Shown: one piece after another, positions 24,485 through 34,190 of the stretch
Layout: each line of letters opens with the position of its first letter
Numbering within the stretch: position 1 is the first letter of the stretch
Source: Pseudoruegeria sp. SHC-113
GTDB lineage: Bacteria; Pseudomonadota; Alphaproteobacteria; Rhodobacterales; Rhodobacteraceae
Assembly: GCF_025376885.1 (NCBI RefSeq)
Contig: NZ_JAHUBR010000001.1
Location: forward strand, 1,612,001-1,676,000
Direction of reading: 5' to 3'
Length of the DNA stretch: 64,000 nt
Translations under genes and position numbers: made by a program
Notes under the pieces: model-generated
What the model was told of the DNA's origin: nothing
Database searches by the model: none
The model's input: only the letters and a program-made list of their open reading frames with translations

Positions 24485-25528
24485 TCAGCCGCCCGTGTAG
24501 CGGCGCGCGTAGCGGGCACCGAGCGAGGTCAGGATCTCGTAGCCGATGGTGCCGGCCATCTCGGCGAGCGCATCGACCCCTTGCGCAGGGCAGAGGATGT
24601 CGAGGGCAGCAGGCACCTCGTTCAGATGGCTCACATCCACCGTGATCAGATCCATGGACACGCGGCCCGCGACGGGGCAGGGGGTGTCGCCCGCGAAGAC
24701 CTGCGCCTTGCCGCTCATCGCGCGGATCAGCCCGTCGGCATAGCCGCCGGAAATGGTGGCGATGTGGGCGGGCGCCTGTGCCGTCCAACTGCAGCCATAG
24801 CCCACGGCCTCGCCCTCGGTCAGCTCCCGGGTCTGGATGACGGGCAGGGCAATGCGCGCCACAGGCTGCGCGGCCTCAAACGGCAGGCCGCCATAAAGGC
24901 CGATGCCGGGGCGGGTGAGGTCGAAATGGTAGTCAGGCCCTAGAAGGATGCCGCCGGTGGCCGAGAGCGAGCGCGGCACGTTGAGCCCGTCCGTCATCTC
25001 GCGGAAGGCCGCGAGCTGGCGGGCGTTGGCCTCGTGATCTGGTTCATCCGCACAGGCCAGATGGCTCATCAAGAGGCGCGGCGCGAGAGAGAGTACCAGC
25101 TCGGCAACGCTGGCCCATTCGGCAGGCTCCATGCCAAGCCGGTTCATGCCGGAATCAAGCTGCACGCCAAAGGCATGGCCCGGCAGGCTCTCCACGTGGC
25201 GGGTCAGCTGCTCCACGGAGTTGAGCATCGGGGTCAGCTGCAGATCCTGCAGCATCTCGGTGTCGCCGGCCATATGGCCCGAGAACACGCAGATTTCCGG
25301 CCCCGGCCCGAGCGCATTGCGCACGGCCGCGCCTTCCTCGGCTACCGCCACGAAAAACCGCCGCGCCCCGGCCTTGGCCAGCGCCCGCGCCACACGGCCC
25401 GCGCCCAGCCCATAGCCGTCGGCCTTCACCACGGCGGCGGTTTCAACTGTGTCAGCCGACAGGCGGTCGAGCGCGCGCCAGTTCGCGGCGAGCGCATCGA
25501 GATCGATGGTGAGTGTTCCGGTTCCCAT
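24485..25528 (-). CDS. alr: Alanine racemase
   Basis: 347 residues from the ATG at 25528. A longer frame upstream runs through the repeat at 25603-25714 and is rejected. The PLP lysine is in [10 protein letters not shown] (about 35), and the second catalytic tyrosine lies in a C-terminal GYGCSW (about 250). The PLP ring-binding arginine region GRVSMDL is also present. It provides D-alanine for peptidoglycan. It leads alr-mlaE-mlaF with two-base and overlapping junctions. Confidence 0.94.
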   Translation of the reverse strand: MGTGTLTIDLDALAANWRALDRLSADTVETAAVVKADGYGLGAGRVARALAKAGARRFFVAVAEEGAAVRNALGPGPEICVFSGHMAGDTEMLQDLQLTPMLNSVEQLTRHVESLPGHAFGVQLDSGMNRLGMEPAEWASVAELVLSLAPRLLMSHLACADEPDHEANARQLAAFREMTDGLNVPRSLSATGGILLGPDYHFDLTRPGIGLYGGLPFEAAQPVARIALPVIQTRELTEGEAVGYGCSWTAQAPAHIATISGGYADGLIRAMSGKAQVFAGDTPCPVAGRVSMDLITVDVSHLNEVPAALDILCPAQGVDALAEMAGTIGYEILTSLGARYARRYTGG

Positions 25529-25602
25529 GCCGACGCTTTTCACGCGCTGCTCTGCGCCGGTCAAGAGGGAAGCCGCGGCAGGCAGGCCTGCCACGGCGAC
25601 GC

Positions 25603-25714
25603 GGGGGCGCTGCCCCCGCACCCCCCGAGGTATTTCAGGCGAGAGGAAGGGGCCCCACTTTGTTCTGTAAATATCTCGGGGGAGTCGCCGAAGGCGGCGG
25701 GGGCAGAGCCCCCC
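25603..25714. repeat. Roseobacter palindromic element, two units head to head
   Basis: A complete unit on the plus strand (GGGGGCGCTGCCCCC stem, 25603-25617, then CCCCCCGAGGTATTTCAGGC...GAGAGGAAG, 25621-25649) meets a second unit on the minus strand (TCTCGGGGGA 25674-25683; GGGGGCAGAGCCCCC 25699-25713) through GGGGCCCC. The plus unit is identical over 29 bases to part of the copy inside nnrD (51716-51745). The minus unit matches the copy at 45703 except for one base. It lies between the convergent-free ends of alr and serS. Confidence 0.8.
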
Positions 25715-25733
25715 TTTCGCGCTTGCCACAAAG

Positions 25734-25760
25734 GAAAAGGCCGCAGGGGGAGCTGCGGCC
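25734..25760 (-). terminator. serS terminator
   Basis: On the minus strand GGCCGCAG pairs with CTGCGGCC (25739-25746 with 25753-25760), followed by a TTTTCC run. It lies just downstream of the serS stop. Confidence 0.75.
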
Positions 25761-25785
25761 TTCTCTAAAAAGTGGCGCGTGGCGG

Positions 25786-27078
25786 TCAGGCCAGTTTGCC
25801 CTCGGCTGTCAGGATCGACTTGCCGCCAAGGTAGGGGTGCAGCACCTCGGGCAGGCGGACGGAGCCGTCTTCCTGCTGGCCGTTCTCCAGCACCGCGATC
25901 AGCGCGCGGCCCACGGCGAGGCCGGAGCCGTTGAGCGTGTGGACAAACTCGGGCTTGCCGCCGGCGTCGGGTTTGAAACGCGCGTTCATCCGGCGGGCCT
26001 GGAAATCGCCGCATGTGGAGATCGAGGAGATCTCGCGGTAGGTGTTCTGCCCGGGCAGCCAGACCTCGATGTCATGGGTGCGGCGCGCGCCGAAGCCGAT
26101 GTCGCCGGTGCAGAGCACCACGGTGCGGTAGGGAAGCTCCAGTTTTTCGAGGATCGCTTCGGCGCAGCGGGTCATGCGCGCGTGTTCTTCCTCGCTCTTT
26201 TCGGGATGGGTGACGCTGACCATCTCGACCTTTTCGAACTGGTGCTGGCGCAGCATGCCCGCCGTGTCGCGGCCCGCGCTGCCGGCCTCGGAGCGGAAGC
26301 ATTGCGTGTGGGCCACGTAGCGGCGGGGCAGGTAGCTTTCGGAGATCGTCTCGCCGTTGACGATGTTGGTCAGGCTCACCTCGGCAGTGGGCACGAGCCA
26401 CCAGCCGTCCGTCGTCTGGTAGCTGTCCTCGCCGAACTTGGGCAGCTGGCCGGTGCCAACCATCATCTCCTCGCGCACCAGAACGGGTGTCCAGGTTTCG
26501 GTGAGGCCGTGCTCCTCGACGTGGGTGTCGATCATGAATTGCGCCAGAGCCCGGTGCAGCCGCGCCACGCCGCCGGACAGCACCACGAAGCGCGACCCGG
26601 ACAGCTTGGCAGCAGTCTCGAAGTCCATGCCGTCCTGCACGCCGGCCAGCTCGTAGTGTTCCTTCGGCGTGAAGGCGAAGTTGCGCGGGCTGCCGAAGCG
26701 GCGGATTTCCACGTTGTCCGCTTCATCCGCGCCCTCGGGCACATCGTCATAGACCACGTTGGGCAGGCCCATCAGCACTTCGGCAAGGCGGGCGTCTTCC
26801 TCCTTGGCCTCGGCTTCCAGGCGGGCGATTTCGTCTTTCTTTTCCGCCACAAGCGCGCGCAGGCGTTCGAACTCGGCCTCATCGCCCCGGCCCTTGGCCG
26901 CGCCGACTTCCTTGCTGGCCTTGTTACGTTCGGCCTGCGCGGTTTCGGCGGCCGCGATCTTGGCGCGGCGGGCCTCGTCGATGGCGAGGATCTCGGAGGA
27001 AAGGGAAGACAGCCCACGGCGCGCCATGGCGGCGTCGAATGCGGCGGGGTTTTCGCGGATCAGGCGAATGTCATGCAT
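25786..27078 (-). CDS. serS: Seryl-tRNA synthetase
   Basis: 430 residues from the ATG at 27078 ([10 protein letters not shown]). The N-terminal helical hairpin (about 35-100), which reads the tRNA long arm, is followed by the class II core. Motif 2 reads [16 protein letters not shown] (about 267-282) and motif 3 [14 protein letters not shown] (about 383). It charges tRNA-Ser with serine. It is divergent from yajC. Confidence 0.96.
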   Translation of the reverse strand: MHDIRLIRENPAAFDAAMARRGLSSLSSEILAIDEARRAKIAAAETAQAERNKASKEVGAAKGRGDEAEFERLRALVAEKKDEIARLEAEAKEEDARLAEVLMGLPNVVYDDVPEGADEADNVEIRRFGSPRNFAFTPKEHYELAGVQDGMDFETAAKLSGSRFVVLSGGVARLHRALAQFMIDTHVEEHGLTETWTPVLVREEMMVGTGQLPKFGEDSYQTTDGWWLVPTAEVSLTNIVNGETISESYLPRRYVAHTQCFRSEAGSAGRDTAGMLRQHQFEKVEMVSVTHPEKSEEEHARMTRCAEAILEKLELPYRTVVLCTGDIGFGARRTHDIEVWLPGQNTYREISSISTCGDFQARRMNARFKPDAGGKPEFVHTLNGSGLAVGRALIAVLENGQQEDGSVRLPEVLHPYLGGKSILTAEGKLA

Positions 27079-27269
27079 CTGTCCAGTCCTTTCCTTCTGG
27101 TGGTTTTGAATGCGCACCCCATATGCCCGAAGGGTCTGCGCTTTGAAAGGGTGAAAACCGCCCGCCTTTGCCGGGCCCTTGCCTTGCCATCCCCAAAAGC
27201 CGCCTATAGGGTGCGCGCCAGCTTGAACCGGGGCCCTGAACACGCCCCGAGAGAAAAGGAAGAAAACCC

Positions 27270-27599
27270 ATGTTCGCAACGCCTGCCTACGCGCAAGCCG
27301 CCGGTGGTGGCTCTGCCATCGCAAGCTTCGTTCCGCTGATCCTGATTTTCGCCATCATGTACTTCCTGCTGATCCGTCCGCAGCAGAAGAAAATGAAGGA
27401 ACACCAGAAGATGGTGAGCGCGCTGCGCCGGGGCGATCAGGTCGTCACGCAGGGTGGCATCGTGGGCAAGGTTTCCAAGGTGCTCGACGGCGCCGACACC
27501 ACCGGCCAGATCGAGGTGGAGATTGCAGAGGGCGTGAAGGTCCGCGTGATCCAGGCCACCGTGTCGCAGGTTCTGAACAAGACCGAGCCGACGAAGTAA
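27270..27599 (+). CDS. yajC: Preprotein translocase subunit YajC
   Basis: 109 residues. The ATG at 27270 is preceded by AAGGAAG. One transmembrane helix (about 18-42) ends in the family signature LLIRPQQKK, followed by the cytoplasmic domain with [17 protein letters not shown] (about 54-70). YajC is an accessory of SecDF-YajC in the inner membrane. It stands 25 bases before secD. Confidence 0.96.
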   Translation: MFATPAYAQAAGGGSAIASFVPLILIFAIMYFLLIRPQQKKMKEHQKMVSALRRGDQVVTQGGIVGKVSKVLDGADTTGQIEVEIAEGVKVRVIQATVSQVLNKTEPTK

Positions 27600-27624
27600 A
27601 CGCGAAAAATCAGGGCGTTATCTG

Positions 27625-29286
27625 ATGCTGCAAATGTCCGCATTCAAGCGGGTGGTGATTATCGGAGTCTGTCTCATCGGGCTCCTTTTCGCCATGCCGA
27701 ACGCCTTCTACCCGCGGGTGGAAGGGCACAATGACGCCGTGAAAGCCATCGAGGCCGGCGCAGACAGCCCTGAAAACGCGGCTGCCGCGGCGGCCTGGCC
27801 CAGCTGGCTGCCCTCCACGATCGTGAACCTCGGGCTCGATCTGCGCGGCGGCGCGCATTTGCTCGCCGAAGTGCAGGTGGCCGATGTCTACGAGGCCCGC
27901 ATCGAGGCGCTTTGGCCGGATGTGCGCGACGCGCTGCGCCCGCTGCGCGAAACTGTCGGCACCATCCGCCTGCAAGAGAGTGCTCCGGGCGAGCTGCGCG
28001 TGCGCATCTCCCAGCCTGCGGGTATGGACACCGCCCTTGCCGCCGTGCGCGAGCTGGCGCGCCCTGTCGTTACCCTCACAGGGGGTGGCGCGAGCGATCT
28101 GGACGTGCGCGCGGAAGGTGACGAGATCGTCGTCAGCCTGTCGGAAGCCGAACGGCTTGCCACCGACGATCGCACCCTGCGCCAGTCGCTCGAAATCATC
28201 CGCCGCCGCGTGGATGAGGTCGGCACCCGCGAGCCTACCATCCAGCGTCAGGGCGAAGACCGCATCCTGATTCAGGTGCCCGGCCTTGGCTCCGCCGAGG
28301 AGCTGAAGGCGCTGATCGGCACCACCGCGCAGCTGGGCTTCCACCCGGTTGTCGGGCGCTCCTCCAACCCGGATCAGGATCCGGGCCTGCGCAACAAGAT
28401 CCTGCCGTCGATTGATGAAGAGGGCGTGTATTACATCGTCGAGAGCCTGCCTGTAGTCACCGGCGAAGAGCTCGTAGACGCGCAGCCCGCGTTCGATCAG
28501 AATAACCGCCCTGCGGTGAACTTCCGCTTCAACCCCTCCGGAGCGCGCAAGTTTGGCGATTACACCGCCGAGAACATCGGCTCCCCCTTCGCTATCGTGC
28601 TCGATGGCGAGGTGATCTCTGCCCCCGTCATTCAGGATCACATTCCCGGCGGCTCCGGCATCATCACCGGCAATTTCAACGTGGAAGAATCCACCCAGCT
28701 TGCCGTGCTGTTGCGCGCAGGCGCGCTGCCGGCGGGGCTGACCTTCCTTGAAGAACGCACCATCGGCCCGGAACTGGGGCAGGACAGCATCGAGGCAGGC
28801 CGCATCGCCTGTATCGTCGCCTTTGCCGCGGTTCTGGTGTTCATGGTGGCGAGCTACGGGCTGTTCGGCGTCTTCGCCAACATCGCCCTGATGATCAACG
28901 TCGGGCTGATCTTCGGCCTGCTGTCGGTGATCGGCGCCACGCTGACCCTGCCGGGCATCGCCGGCATCGTGCTGACGATCGGTATGGCGGTGGACGCAAA
29001 CGTGCTTGTCTTCGAGCGGATCCGGGAAGAGCTGAAAACGGCCAAGGGTCCGGCGCGGGCCATCGAGCTTGGCTATGAAAAGGCGCTTTCGGCGATCCTT
29101 GACGCCAACATAACCACTTTCATCACCGCCGTCATCCTCTTCGTGATGGGCGCGGGGCCGGTGCGCGGCTTCTCCATCACGCTGGCGCTGGGCATCATCA
29201 CATCGGTTTTCACCGCGATCTACGTGACGCGTCTGATGATCGTGTTCTGGTTCGAGCGCAAGCGCCCGAAGACAATCGAGGTCTGA
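27625..29286 (+). CDS. secD: Protein translocase subunit SecD
   Basis: 553 residues. The first membrane helix (about 8-28) precedes LGLDLRGGAHLL, the SecD D1 motif, then a long periplasmic P1 region (to about 385) and five more helices holding AGRIACIVAFAAV, the conserved GMAVDANVLVFERIREE and the last SecD-type motifs. It works with SecF and YajC to complete export using the proton gradient. Downstream secF starts four bases later. Confidence 0.97.
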   Translation: MLQMSAFKRVVIIGVCLIGLLFAMPNAFYPRVEGHNDAVKAIEAGADSPENAAAAAAWPSWLPSTIVNLGLDLRGGAHLLAEVQVADVYEARIEALWPDVRDALRPLRETVGTIRLQESAPGELRVRISQPAGMDTALAAVRELARPVVTLTGGGASDLDVRAEGDEIVVSLSEAERLATDDRTLRQSLEIIRRRVDEVGTREPTIQRQGEDRILIQVPGLGSAEELKALIGTTAQLGFHPVVGRSSNPDQDPGLRNKILPSIDEEGVYYIVESLPVVTGEELVDAQPAFDQNNRPAVNFRFNPSGARKFGDYTAENIGSPFAIVLDGEVISAPVIQDHIPGGSGIITGNFNVEESTQLAVLLRAGALPAGLTFLEERTIGPELGQDSIEAGRIACIVAFAAVLVFMVASYGLFGVFANIALMINVGLIFGLLSVIGATLTLPGIAGIVLTIGMAVDANVLVFERIREELKTAKGPARAIELGYEKALSAILDANITTFITAVILFVMGAGPVRGFSITLALGIITSVFTAIYVTRLMIVFWFERKRPKTIEV

Positions 29287-29289
29287 GCC

Positions 29290-30258
29290 ATGAGACTGAA
29301 ACTTGTACCCGATGAGACGAATTGGGATTTCTTCAAGCGCAGCAAGCTGACGCTCGGGCTTTCGGGCTTCGCCATGCTGGCCTCGGTGGTGTTGTTCTTT
29401 GTGGTCGGCCTGAACTTCGGGATCGACTTCAAGGGCGGCACGACGATCCGCACCCAGAGCACCTCGGAAGTGGACGTAGGCGCCTACCGCGCAGCCATCG
29501 CACCGCTTGAGCTTGGCGATGTCTCGATCACCGAAGTGTTCGATCCGTCTTTCAACGCCAACGAGCATGTGGCCATGGTCCGAATTCAGGCGCAGGAAGG
29601 GGCCGAGAGCGTCTCCGTTGAAGTGATCAACGCCGTGGAGGCCGCGCTGCAGGCGGTGGATCCCTCCATCACGTTCCCATCGGTGGAATCGGTTGGCCCG
29701 AAGGTTTCGGGCGAACTGGTGCAGACGGCGGTGATCGCGGTGCTGATGGCCATCGGCGCGGTGCTGTTTTACATTTGGCTGCGGTTTGAATGGCAGTTCG
29801 CGCTGGGGGCCGTGGCCGCTCTGGTGCACGACGTGGTGCTGACGATCGGCATCTTCTCGGCGCTGCAGATCAAGTTCGATCTGGCGATCATCGCGGCGCT
29901 TCTTACCATCGTGGGCTACTCGCTGAACGACACCGTGGTGGTGTTTGACCGCGTCCGCGAGAACCTGCGCAAATACAAGAAACTGCCGCTGAAAGAGGTG
30001 CTGAACCTCTCGATCAACGAAACGCTCAGCCGCACGATGATGACCTCCATCACCACGCTAATCGCGCTGTTCTCGCTGTTCGCGCTGGGCGGCGACGTGA
30101 TCCGCGGCTTCGTCTTCGCGATGATCTGGGGCATTTTCGTGGGCACCTATTCGTCCGTCTTCGTGGCCTCGGCCATCCTGCTGCGCCTCGGCGTGAAGCG
30201 CGATTGGTCCAAACCCGACAACACCGCAGGCAACCAATACGCCAACGTGGATGCCTGA
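29290..30258 (+). CDS. secF: Protein translocase subunit SecF
   Basis: 322 residues, six helices. GLNFGIDFKGGT (about 40-51) and the later GYSLNDTVVVFDRVRENLRK and NETLSRTMMTS signatures are the SecF family marks. It pairs with SecD. Its last eight bases overlap the start of the next gene, so the two may be coupled. Confidence 0.97.
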   Translation: MRLKLVPDETNWDFFKRSKLTLGLSGFAMLASVVLFFVVGLNFGIDFKGGTTIRTQSTSEVDVGAYRAAIAPLELGDVSITEVFDPSFNANEHVAMVRIQAQEGAESVSVEVINAVEAALQAVDPSITFPSVESVGPKVSGELVQTAVIAVLMAIGAVLFYIWLRFEWQFALGAVAALVHDVVLTIGIFSALQIKFDLAIIAALLTIVGYSLNDTVVVFDRVRENLRKYKKLPLKEVLNLSINETLSRTMMTSITTLIALFSLFALGGDVIRGFVFAMIWGIFVGTYSSVFVASAILLRLGVKRDWSKPDNTAGNQYANVDA

Positions 30259-31015
30259 GCTTTCAGGCCTCGTGCTTGATGTGATCGCCGCAGAGGGGTT
30301 TGCGCTCCTCTGCGGCGCTGCGATTCTGGGGGGGCTGGTGCGCGGCTTTGCCGGGTTTGGCACCGGGCTGATCTGCGTGCCGCTCTTCGCGCTGGTGCTG
30401 GGGCCGTTTGAGACGCTCACCGCGCTGATCGTGATGGATCTCTTCGGCCCGCTCCCCAACGTGCAGCGCGCCCTGCGGGATGGCCACCCGCCACAGATTC
30501 TGCGCCTTGGGCTGGGCCTGCTTGTGGGCCTGCCCGCCGGTGTTGCGGTGCTGGCGCTGCTCTCGCCCGAGGTCTTCCGCTATGCCGTTTCGCTGCTGGC
30601 CTTGCTGATGCTGGGGCTGCTGATCTCGGGTGTGCGCTACACGCGCGCACTTTCGACCCTTGCGTTGACAGCCACTGGCGGGCTTGGCGGCTTTCTGGCG
30701 GGCACCTCGGGCCTGCCGGGGCCGCCGGTGATCCTGATGTATATGGCCGGGCCATATCCGGCCGCCGCCGTGCGCGCCAATACGCTGTTGTTCCTGCTGA
30801 TGGCCGATGTGCTGATGATCGGCGTGCTGTGGCTGTCCGGCGTGCTGGTGCCCGCCGCCGTGCTCACCGGCCTTGCGCTGGTGCTGCCCTATCTCTTGGC
30901 CAATGTCGCCGGCGCGGCTATCTTCCGGCCCGAGGCCGAACGGCTCTACCGCCGTGTGGCCTACCTGCTGATCGCTGGGGCCGCGATTGCCGGATTGCCC
31001 CTCTGGGGCATGTGA
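30251..31015 (+). CDS. TSUP (TauE/SafE) family transporter
   Basis: 254 residues with seven or eight hydrophobic helices and the TSUP hallmarks GGLVRGFAGFGTGLICVPLF near the start (about 23-42) and GGLGGFLAGTSGLPGPPVIL in the middle (about 140-160). TSUP proteins move sulfur-containing anions such as sulfite or sulfoacetate, but many are unassigned. It is embedded between secF and the Mth938-like gene, with an overlap at the 5' end. A role in export or cytochrome c biology is not established. Confidence 0.85.
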   Translation: MPELSGLVLDVIAAEGFALLCGAAILGGLVRGFAGFGTGLICVPLFALVLGPFETLTALIVMDLFGPLPNVQRALRDGHPPQILRLGLGLLVGLPAGVAVLALLSPEVFRYAVSLLALLMLGLLISGVRYTRALSTLALTATGGLGGFLAGTSGLPGPPVILMYMAGPYPAAAVRANTLLFLLMADVLMIGVLWLSGVLVPAAVLTGLALVLPYLLANVAGAAIFRPEAERLYRRVAYLLIAGAAIAGLPLWGM

Positions 31016-31029
31016 GAAAGGAACGAGCC

Positions 31030-31392
31030 ATGCGCCTGAACGAGATCCGCTTCACCGATGCCCTGCCGGTTGACGGCTACGGCCCCGGTTTCTTCCGCAT
31101 CGGAGGCGAGGTCCATGAGGGCGCGGTGCTGGTGGCGCCGGAGGGTGTGCAGGCGTGGGGCGGCTTTGACGACACCGCCACGCTGCTGGCGCTCGCGGGC
31201 CAGCTGGACGTGCTTTTCATCGGCACCGGCGGCGAAACCGCGCATCTGCCGGAGGGCTTCCGCGCGGCGCTGGAAGCCGCAGGGCTGGGCGTTGAAGCCA
31301 TGAACAGCCCGGCGGCAGCGCGCACATATAATGTGCTGATCAGCGAGGGCCGCCGCGTGGGTGCGGCATTGCTGCCCGTCGCCGCAGGCTAG
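31030..31392 (+). CDS. Mth938-like (DUF498) domain protein
   Basis: 120 residues from the ATG at 31030. A longer open frame starts inside the TSUP gene. The DUF498 pattern is clear: an N-terminal GYGPGFFRIGGEVHEGAVLV, then DVLFIGTG (about 61-68), and PAAARTYNVLISEGRRV near the end. The fold is a small cytoplasmic one of unknown function; human NDUFAF3 belongs to the same family and is a complex I assembly factor. In this bacterial group it is consistently linked to secDF and ccmA. Confidence 0.9.
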   Translation: MRLNEIRFTDALPVDGYGPGFFRIGGEVHEGAVLVAPEGVQAWGGFDDTATLLALAGQLDVLFIGTGGETAHLPEGFRAALEAAGLGVEAMNSPAAARTYNVLISEGRRVGAALLPVAAG

Positions 31393-31424
31393 GCGCGGCG
31401 CGCGGGATGGTCTAAGCCACGGAT

Positions 31425-32051
31425 ATGGAACTGAGAGTCAGCGATCTGGCCTGCGCGCGCGGGGGCATCCCCGTGCTGGCGGGTGTGAGCTTCGGCCTTG
31501 CCGCCGGGCAGGCCCTACTGCTGCGCGGCCCCAATGGCATCGGCAAGACAACCCTGCTGCGCACGCTCGCCGGGCTGCAGCCGCCGCTGGCCGGTGAGAT
31601 CTCGCTCGACCGCGAAGCCTTCGCCTATGCCGCCCATGCCGACGGGCTGAAGTCCACGCTCACCGTGGCCGAAAACCTGCGCTTCTGGGCAAAGATCTAC
31701 GGCACCGGCAGCATCGTGCCTGCGCTTGAGGCCTTCAACCTTTCAAGCCTGCAGGACCGGCAGGCCCATAACCTTTCCGCCGGTCAGAAACGCCGCCTTG
31801 GCCTTGCGCGGCTGCTTGTGACCGGCCGCCGCATCTGGGCGCTGGACGAGCCGACCGTCTCACTCGACGTGGCCAGCGTTGGCCTGTTCGCCGCTTCGGT
31901 GCGCGCCCATTGCGACGCCGGCGGCGCAGCGCTGATCGCCACCCATATTGATCTCGGCTTTCAGGCCGATGTGCTGGATCTGACCCCTTTCAAAGCCACC
32001 GCCGAGGCCGCACAGGCCTTTGACGACGGCTTCAGCGAGGCTTTCCTGTGA
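31425..32051 (+). CDS. ccmA: Heme exporter ATPase CcmA
   Basis: 208 residues. Walker [14 protein letters not shown] (about 34), signature [16 protein letters not shown] (about 120) and Walker [13 protein letters not shown] are present. It powers the CcmABCD heme handling complex of cytochrome c maturation. The stop overlaps the ccmB start by a few bases. Confidence 0.95.
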   Translation: MELRVSDLACARGGIPVLAGVSFGLAAGQALLLRGPNGIGKTTLLRTLAGLQPPLAGEISLDREAFAYAAHADGLKSTLTVAENLRFWAKIYGTGSIVPALEAFNLSSLQDRQAHNLSAGQKRRLGLARLLVTGRRIWALDEPTVSLDVASVGLFAASVRAHCDAGGAALIATHIDLGFQADVLDLTPFKATAEAAQAFDDGFSEAFL

Positions 32052-32704
32052 TCGCGCTGCTGCTTCGGGATCTGAAACTCGCGATCCGCTCCGGCGGCGG
32101 CTTCGGGCTGGGGCTTGCCTTCTTCCTGATCCTCACCGTGCTCGTGCCCTTCGGCGTGGGGCCGGAAAGCAGCACGCTTTCGCGCATCGCGCCGGGGATC
32201 CTCTGGGTCGGGGCGTTGCTGGCCTGCCTGCTCTCGCTCGACCGCATCTTCGCGCTGGATTACGAGGACGGCTCGCTCGATCTGCTGGCCACTGCCCCGC
32301 TGCCGCTGGAGGGCATGACGGCGATGAAGGCGCTGGCGCATTGGCTCACCACGGGGCTGCCGCTTACGCTGGTCGCGCCGCTTTTGGGCGTGCTGCTGAA
32401 TCTGCCCGCGCCGGGCTACCAGTGGCTGCTGATCACCCTCGCCATCGGCACCCCTGCGCTGAGCTTCATCGGCGCCTTCGGCGCAGCACTCACCGTGGGG
32501 CTGAAGCGCGGCGGGCTGTTGCTGTCGCTGCTCGTGCTGCCGCTCTACGTGCCCACGCTCATCTTCGGGGCCGAAACCCTGCGGCGCGGCATCGACGGGC
32601 AGGCCACCACCACTCCGTTGCTGCTTCTGGCCGGGATCACGCTGGGCGCTGTCGCCATCCTGCCTTTTGCCGCGGCTGCGGCAATCCGCATCAATATTCG
32701 CTGA
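32048..32704 (+). CDS. ccmB: Heme exporter membrane protein CcmB
   Basis: 218 residues from a GTG at 32048. Six hydrophobic helices in the CcmB pattern, with the conserved [19 protein letters not shown] (about 54-72) followed by [10 protein letters not shown]. It is the membrane partner of CcmA, releasing holo-CcmE. Its start lies inside the ccmA stop. Confidence 0.95.
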   Translation: MIALLLRDLKLAIRSGGGFGLGLAFFLILTVLVPFGVGPESSTLSRIAPGILWVGALLACLLSLDRIFALDYEDGSLDLLATAPLPLEGMTAMKALAHWLTTGLPLTLVAPLLGVLLNLPAPGYQWLLITLAIGTPALSFIGAFGAALTVGLKRGGLLLSLLVLPLYVPTLIFGAETLRRGIDGQATTTPLLLLAGITLGAVAILPFAAAAAIRINIR

Positions 32705-32758
32705 GGATTTCGCCCTATAAAAGGGGCAAGACCGGCATCAGGGGCCAACCAAAGACTC

Positions 32759-33493
32759 ATGTCATCATTCTGGGAATACGCGAACCCGAAGAAGTTCATG
32801 CAGACATCCGCCTGGATGCTGCCCGGTGTGTCGCTTGCGGCAGGCGTCTGCCTTGTCGTGGGGCTTGTCTGGGGCTTCTTCTTCACGCCGGATGATTTCC
32901 GGCAAGGCTCCACCGTCAAGATCATCTACCTGCATGTGCCAAGCGCGCTGATGGCGATCAACGCCTGGCTGATGATGCTCGTGGCCTCGCTGATCTGGAT
33001 CATTCGCCGCCACCACGTTTCCGCGCTGGCCGCCCGCGCTGCGGCGCCCGTTGGGCTGGTGATGACGCTCATCGCGCTGGCCACCGGCGCGATCTGGGGC
33101 GAGCCGATGTGGGGCACCTATTGGGCGTGGGATCCGCGGCTGACGAGCTTCCTGATCCTTTTTCTCTTCTATCTGGGCTACATCGCGCTATGGGCGGCGA
33201 TCGACAACCCGGACACGGCCGCCGATCTGACAGGCGTGCTCTGCCTTGTCGGCTCCATCTTCGCGCTGCTGTCGCGCTATGCGGTGAACTTCTGGAACCA
33301 GGGCCTGCACCAGGGCGCGAGCCTGTCGCTCGACAAGGAGGAGAATATCTCGAATGTCTTCTTCTTCCCGCTGCTGGTCTGCATCCTTGGATTCGTGCTT
33401 TTGTTCGTGGCGCTGGTCTTGCTGCGCACCCGGACCGAAATCCGAAGCCGCCGCCTGCAGGCGCTGCTGGCCCGTGAAAGGCTCGACGCATGA
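32759..33493 (+). CDS. ccmC: Heme lyase component CcmC
   Basis: 244 residues with six helices and the tryptophan-rich heme motif WGTYWAWDPRLTS (about 118-130). Two histidines flanking it (H61-type YLHVPSALMAI near residue 60, and another at about 186) are expected to ligate heme. It attaches heme to CcmE. Only the CcmABCDG part of the system lies in this window; ccmE, F and H are not seen. Confidence 0.96.
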   Translation: MSSFWEYANPKKFMQTSAWMLPGVSLAAGVCLVVGLVWGFFFTPDDFRQGSTVKIIYLHVPSALMAINAWLMMLVASLIWIIRRHHVSALAARAAAPVGLVMTLIALATGAIWGEPMWGTYWAWDPRLTSFLILFLFYLGYIALWAAIDNPDTAADLTGVLCLVGSIFALLSRYAVNFWNQGLHQGASLSLDKEENISNVFFFPLLVCILGFVLLFVALVLLRTRTEIRSRRLQALLARERLDA

Positions 33494-33645
33494 TGCCCGA
33501 TCTTGGAAAATACGGCACAGAGGTGCTCTCGGCCTATGCGGTGTCGATCCTGCTCTTGGTCCTTTTGGTGCTGCTGAGCCTCTGGCGCTCCCGCCGGGTG
33601 CGCGCGGAGCTGCGTGACGTGGAAGGGCGTCGGAAGAATGGCTAA
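33490..33645 (+). CDS. ccmD: Heme exporter protein CcmD
   Basis: 51 residues, starting at ATG ATG (33490 or 33493), overlapping the ccmC stop. One transmembrane helix (about 18-36) is followed by a basic tail (LWRSRRVRAEL), the typical CcmD layout. CcmD stabilises CcmC and CcmE and releases holo-CcmE. Its last codons overlap ccmG. Confidence 0.88.
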   Translation: MMPDLGKYGTEVLSAYAVSILLLVLLVLLSLWRSRRVRAELRDVEGRRKNG

Positions 33646-34180
33646 AGTCTCCCCGCTGATGGCGCTGCCGCCGCTGCTCTTCGCAGGGCTCGCCGCGATG
33701 TTCCTTCTGGGCATGCAGCGCGAAAACCCTGACGCGCTGCCAAGCGCGCGGGAGGGCAAGCCAGCACCTGCCGTTGTGCTCACCCAACTGGGGGAGGGGC
33801 AGCCGTTCACAGATGAAACCCTGCGCCAGCCCGGCGTGAAGCTTGTGAACTACTGGGCCAGCTGGTGCGCGCCCTGCCGGGTAGAGCATCCGACGCTGAC
33901 GCAACTGGCCGAGGAAGGCATCCCGATCTACGGCATCAACTACAAGGATCGCGAGGGCGACGCGCTCGCCTTCCTTGAGGAGTTGGGCAATCCCTATACG
34001 GCCATGGGGGCAGATCCCAATGGCCGCATGGCGATCAACTGGGGCCTTTATGGCGTGCCGGAAACCTATGTGATCGATGGTGAGGGCAACATCGTGCTGC
34101 GCTTTGCCGGCCCGGTGACGCAGCGCGTGCTCGAAAGCACGCTGCGCCCGGCGATTGAGGCGGCCTCCGGCGGGCAGTAG
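33638..34180 (+). CDS. ccmG: Thiol:disulfide interchange protein CcmG (DsbE)
   Basis: 180 residues from the ATG at 33638 (MAKVSPLM), which overlaps the end of ccmD. A single membrane anchor (about 8-25) is followed by a thioredoxin fold with the WCAPC active site at about 75 and the conserved cis-proline region GVPETYVID near the end. It reduces apocytochrome c thiols in the periplasm. Confidence 0.95.
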   Translation: MAKVSPLMALPPLLFAGLAAMFLLGMQRENPDALPSAREGKPAPAVVLTQLGEGQPFTDETLRQPGVKLVNYWASWCAPCRVEHPTLTQLAEEGIPIYGINYKDREGDALAFLEELGNPYTAMGADPNGRMAINWGLYGVPETYVIDGEGNIVLRFAGPVTQRVLESTLRPAIEAASGGQ

Positions 34181-34190
34181 TCCGACGCCC

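Noticed and set aside
25529-26014. A longer N-terminus for alanine racemase, extending through the repeat.
   Set aside because: The extra frame is made of repeat DNA and low-complexity residues. The ATG at 25528 gives the normal family length and start.
27610-29829. A very long open frame on the minus strand across secD and secF (about 740 residues).
   Set aside because: It is antisense to two well-supported genes. Its translation is histidine, arginine and glutamine rich with no family pattern, as expected from the opposite strand of high-G+C coding DNA.
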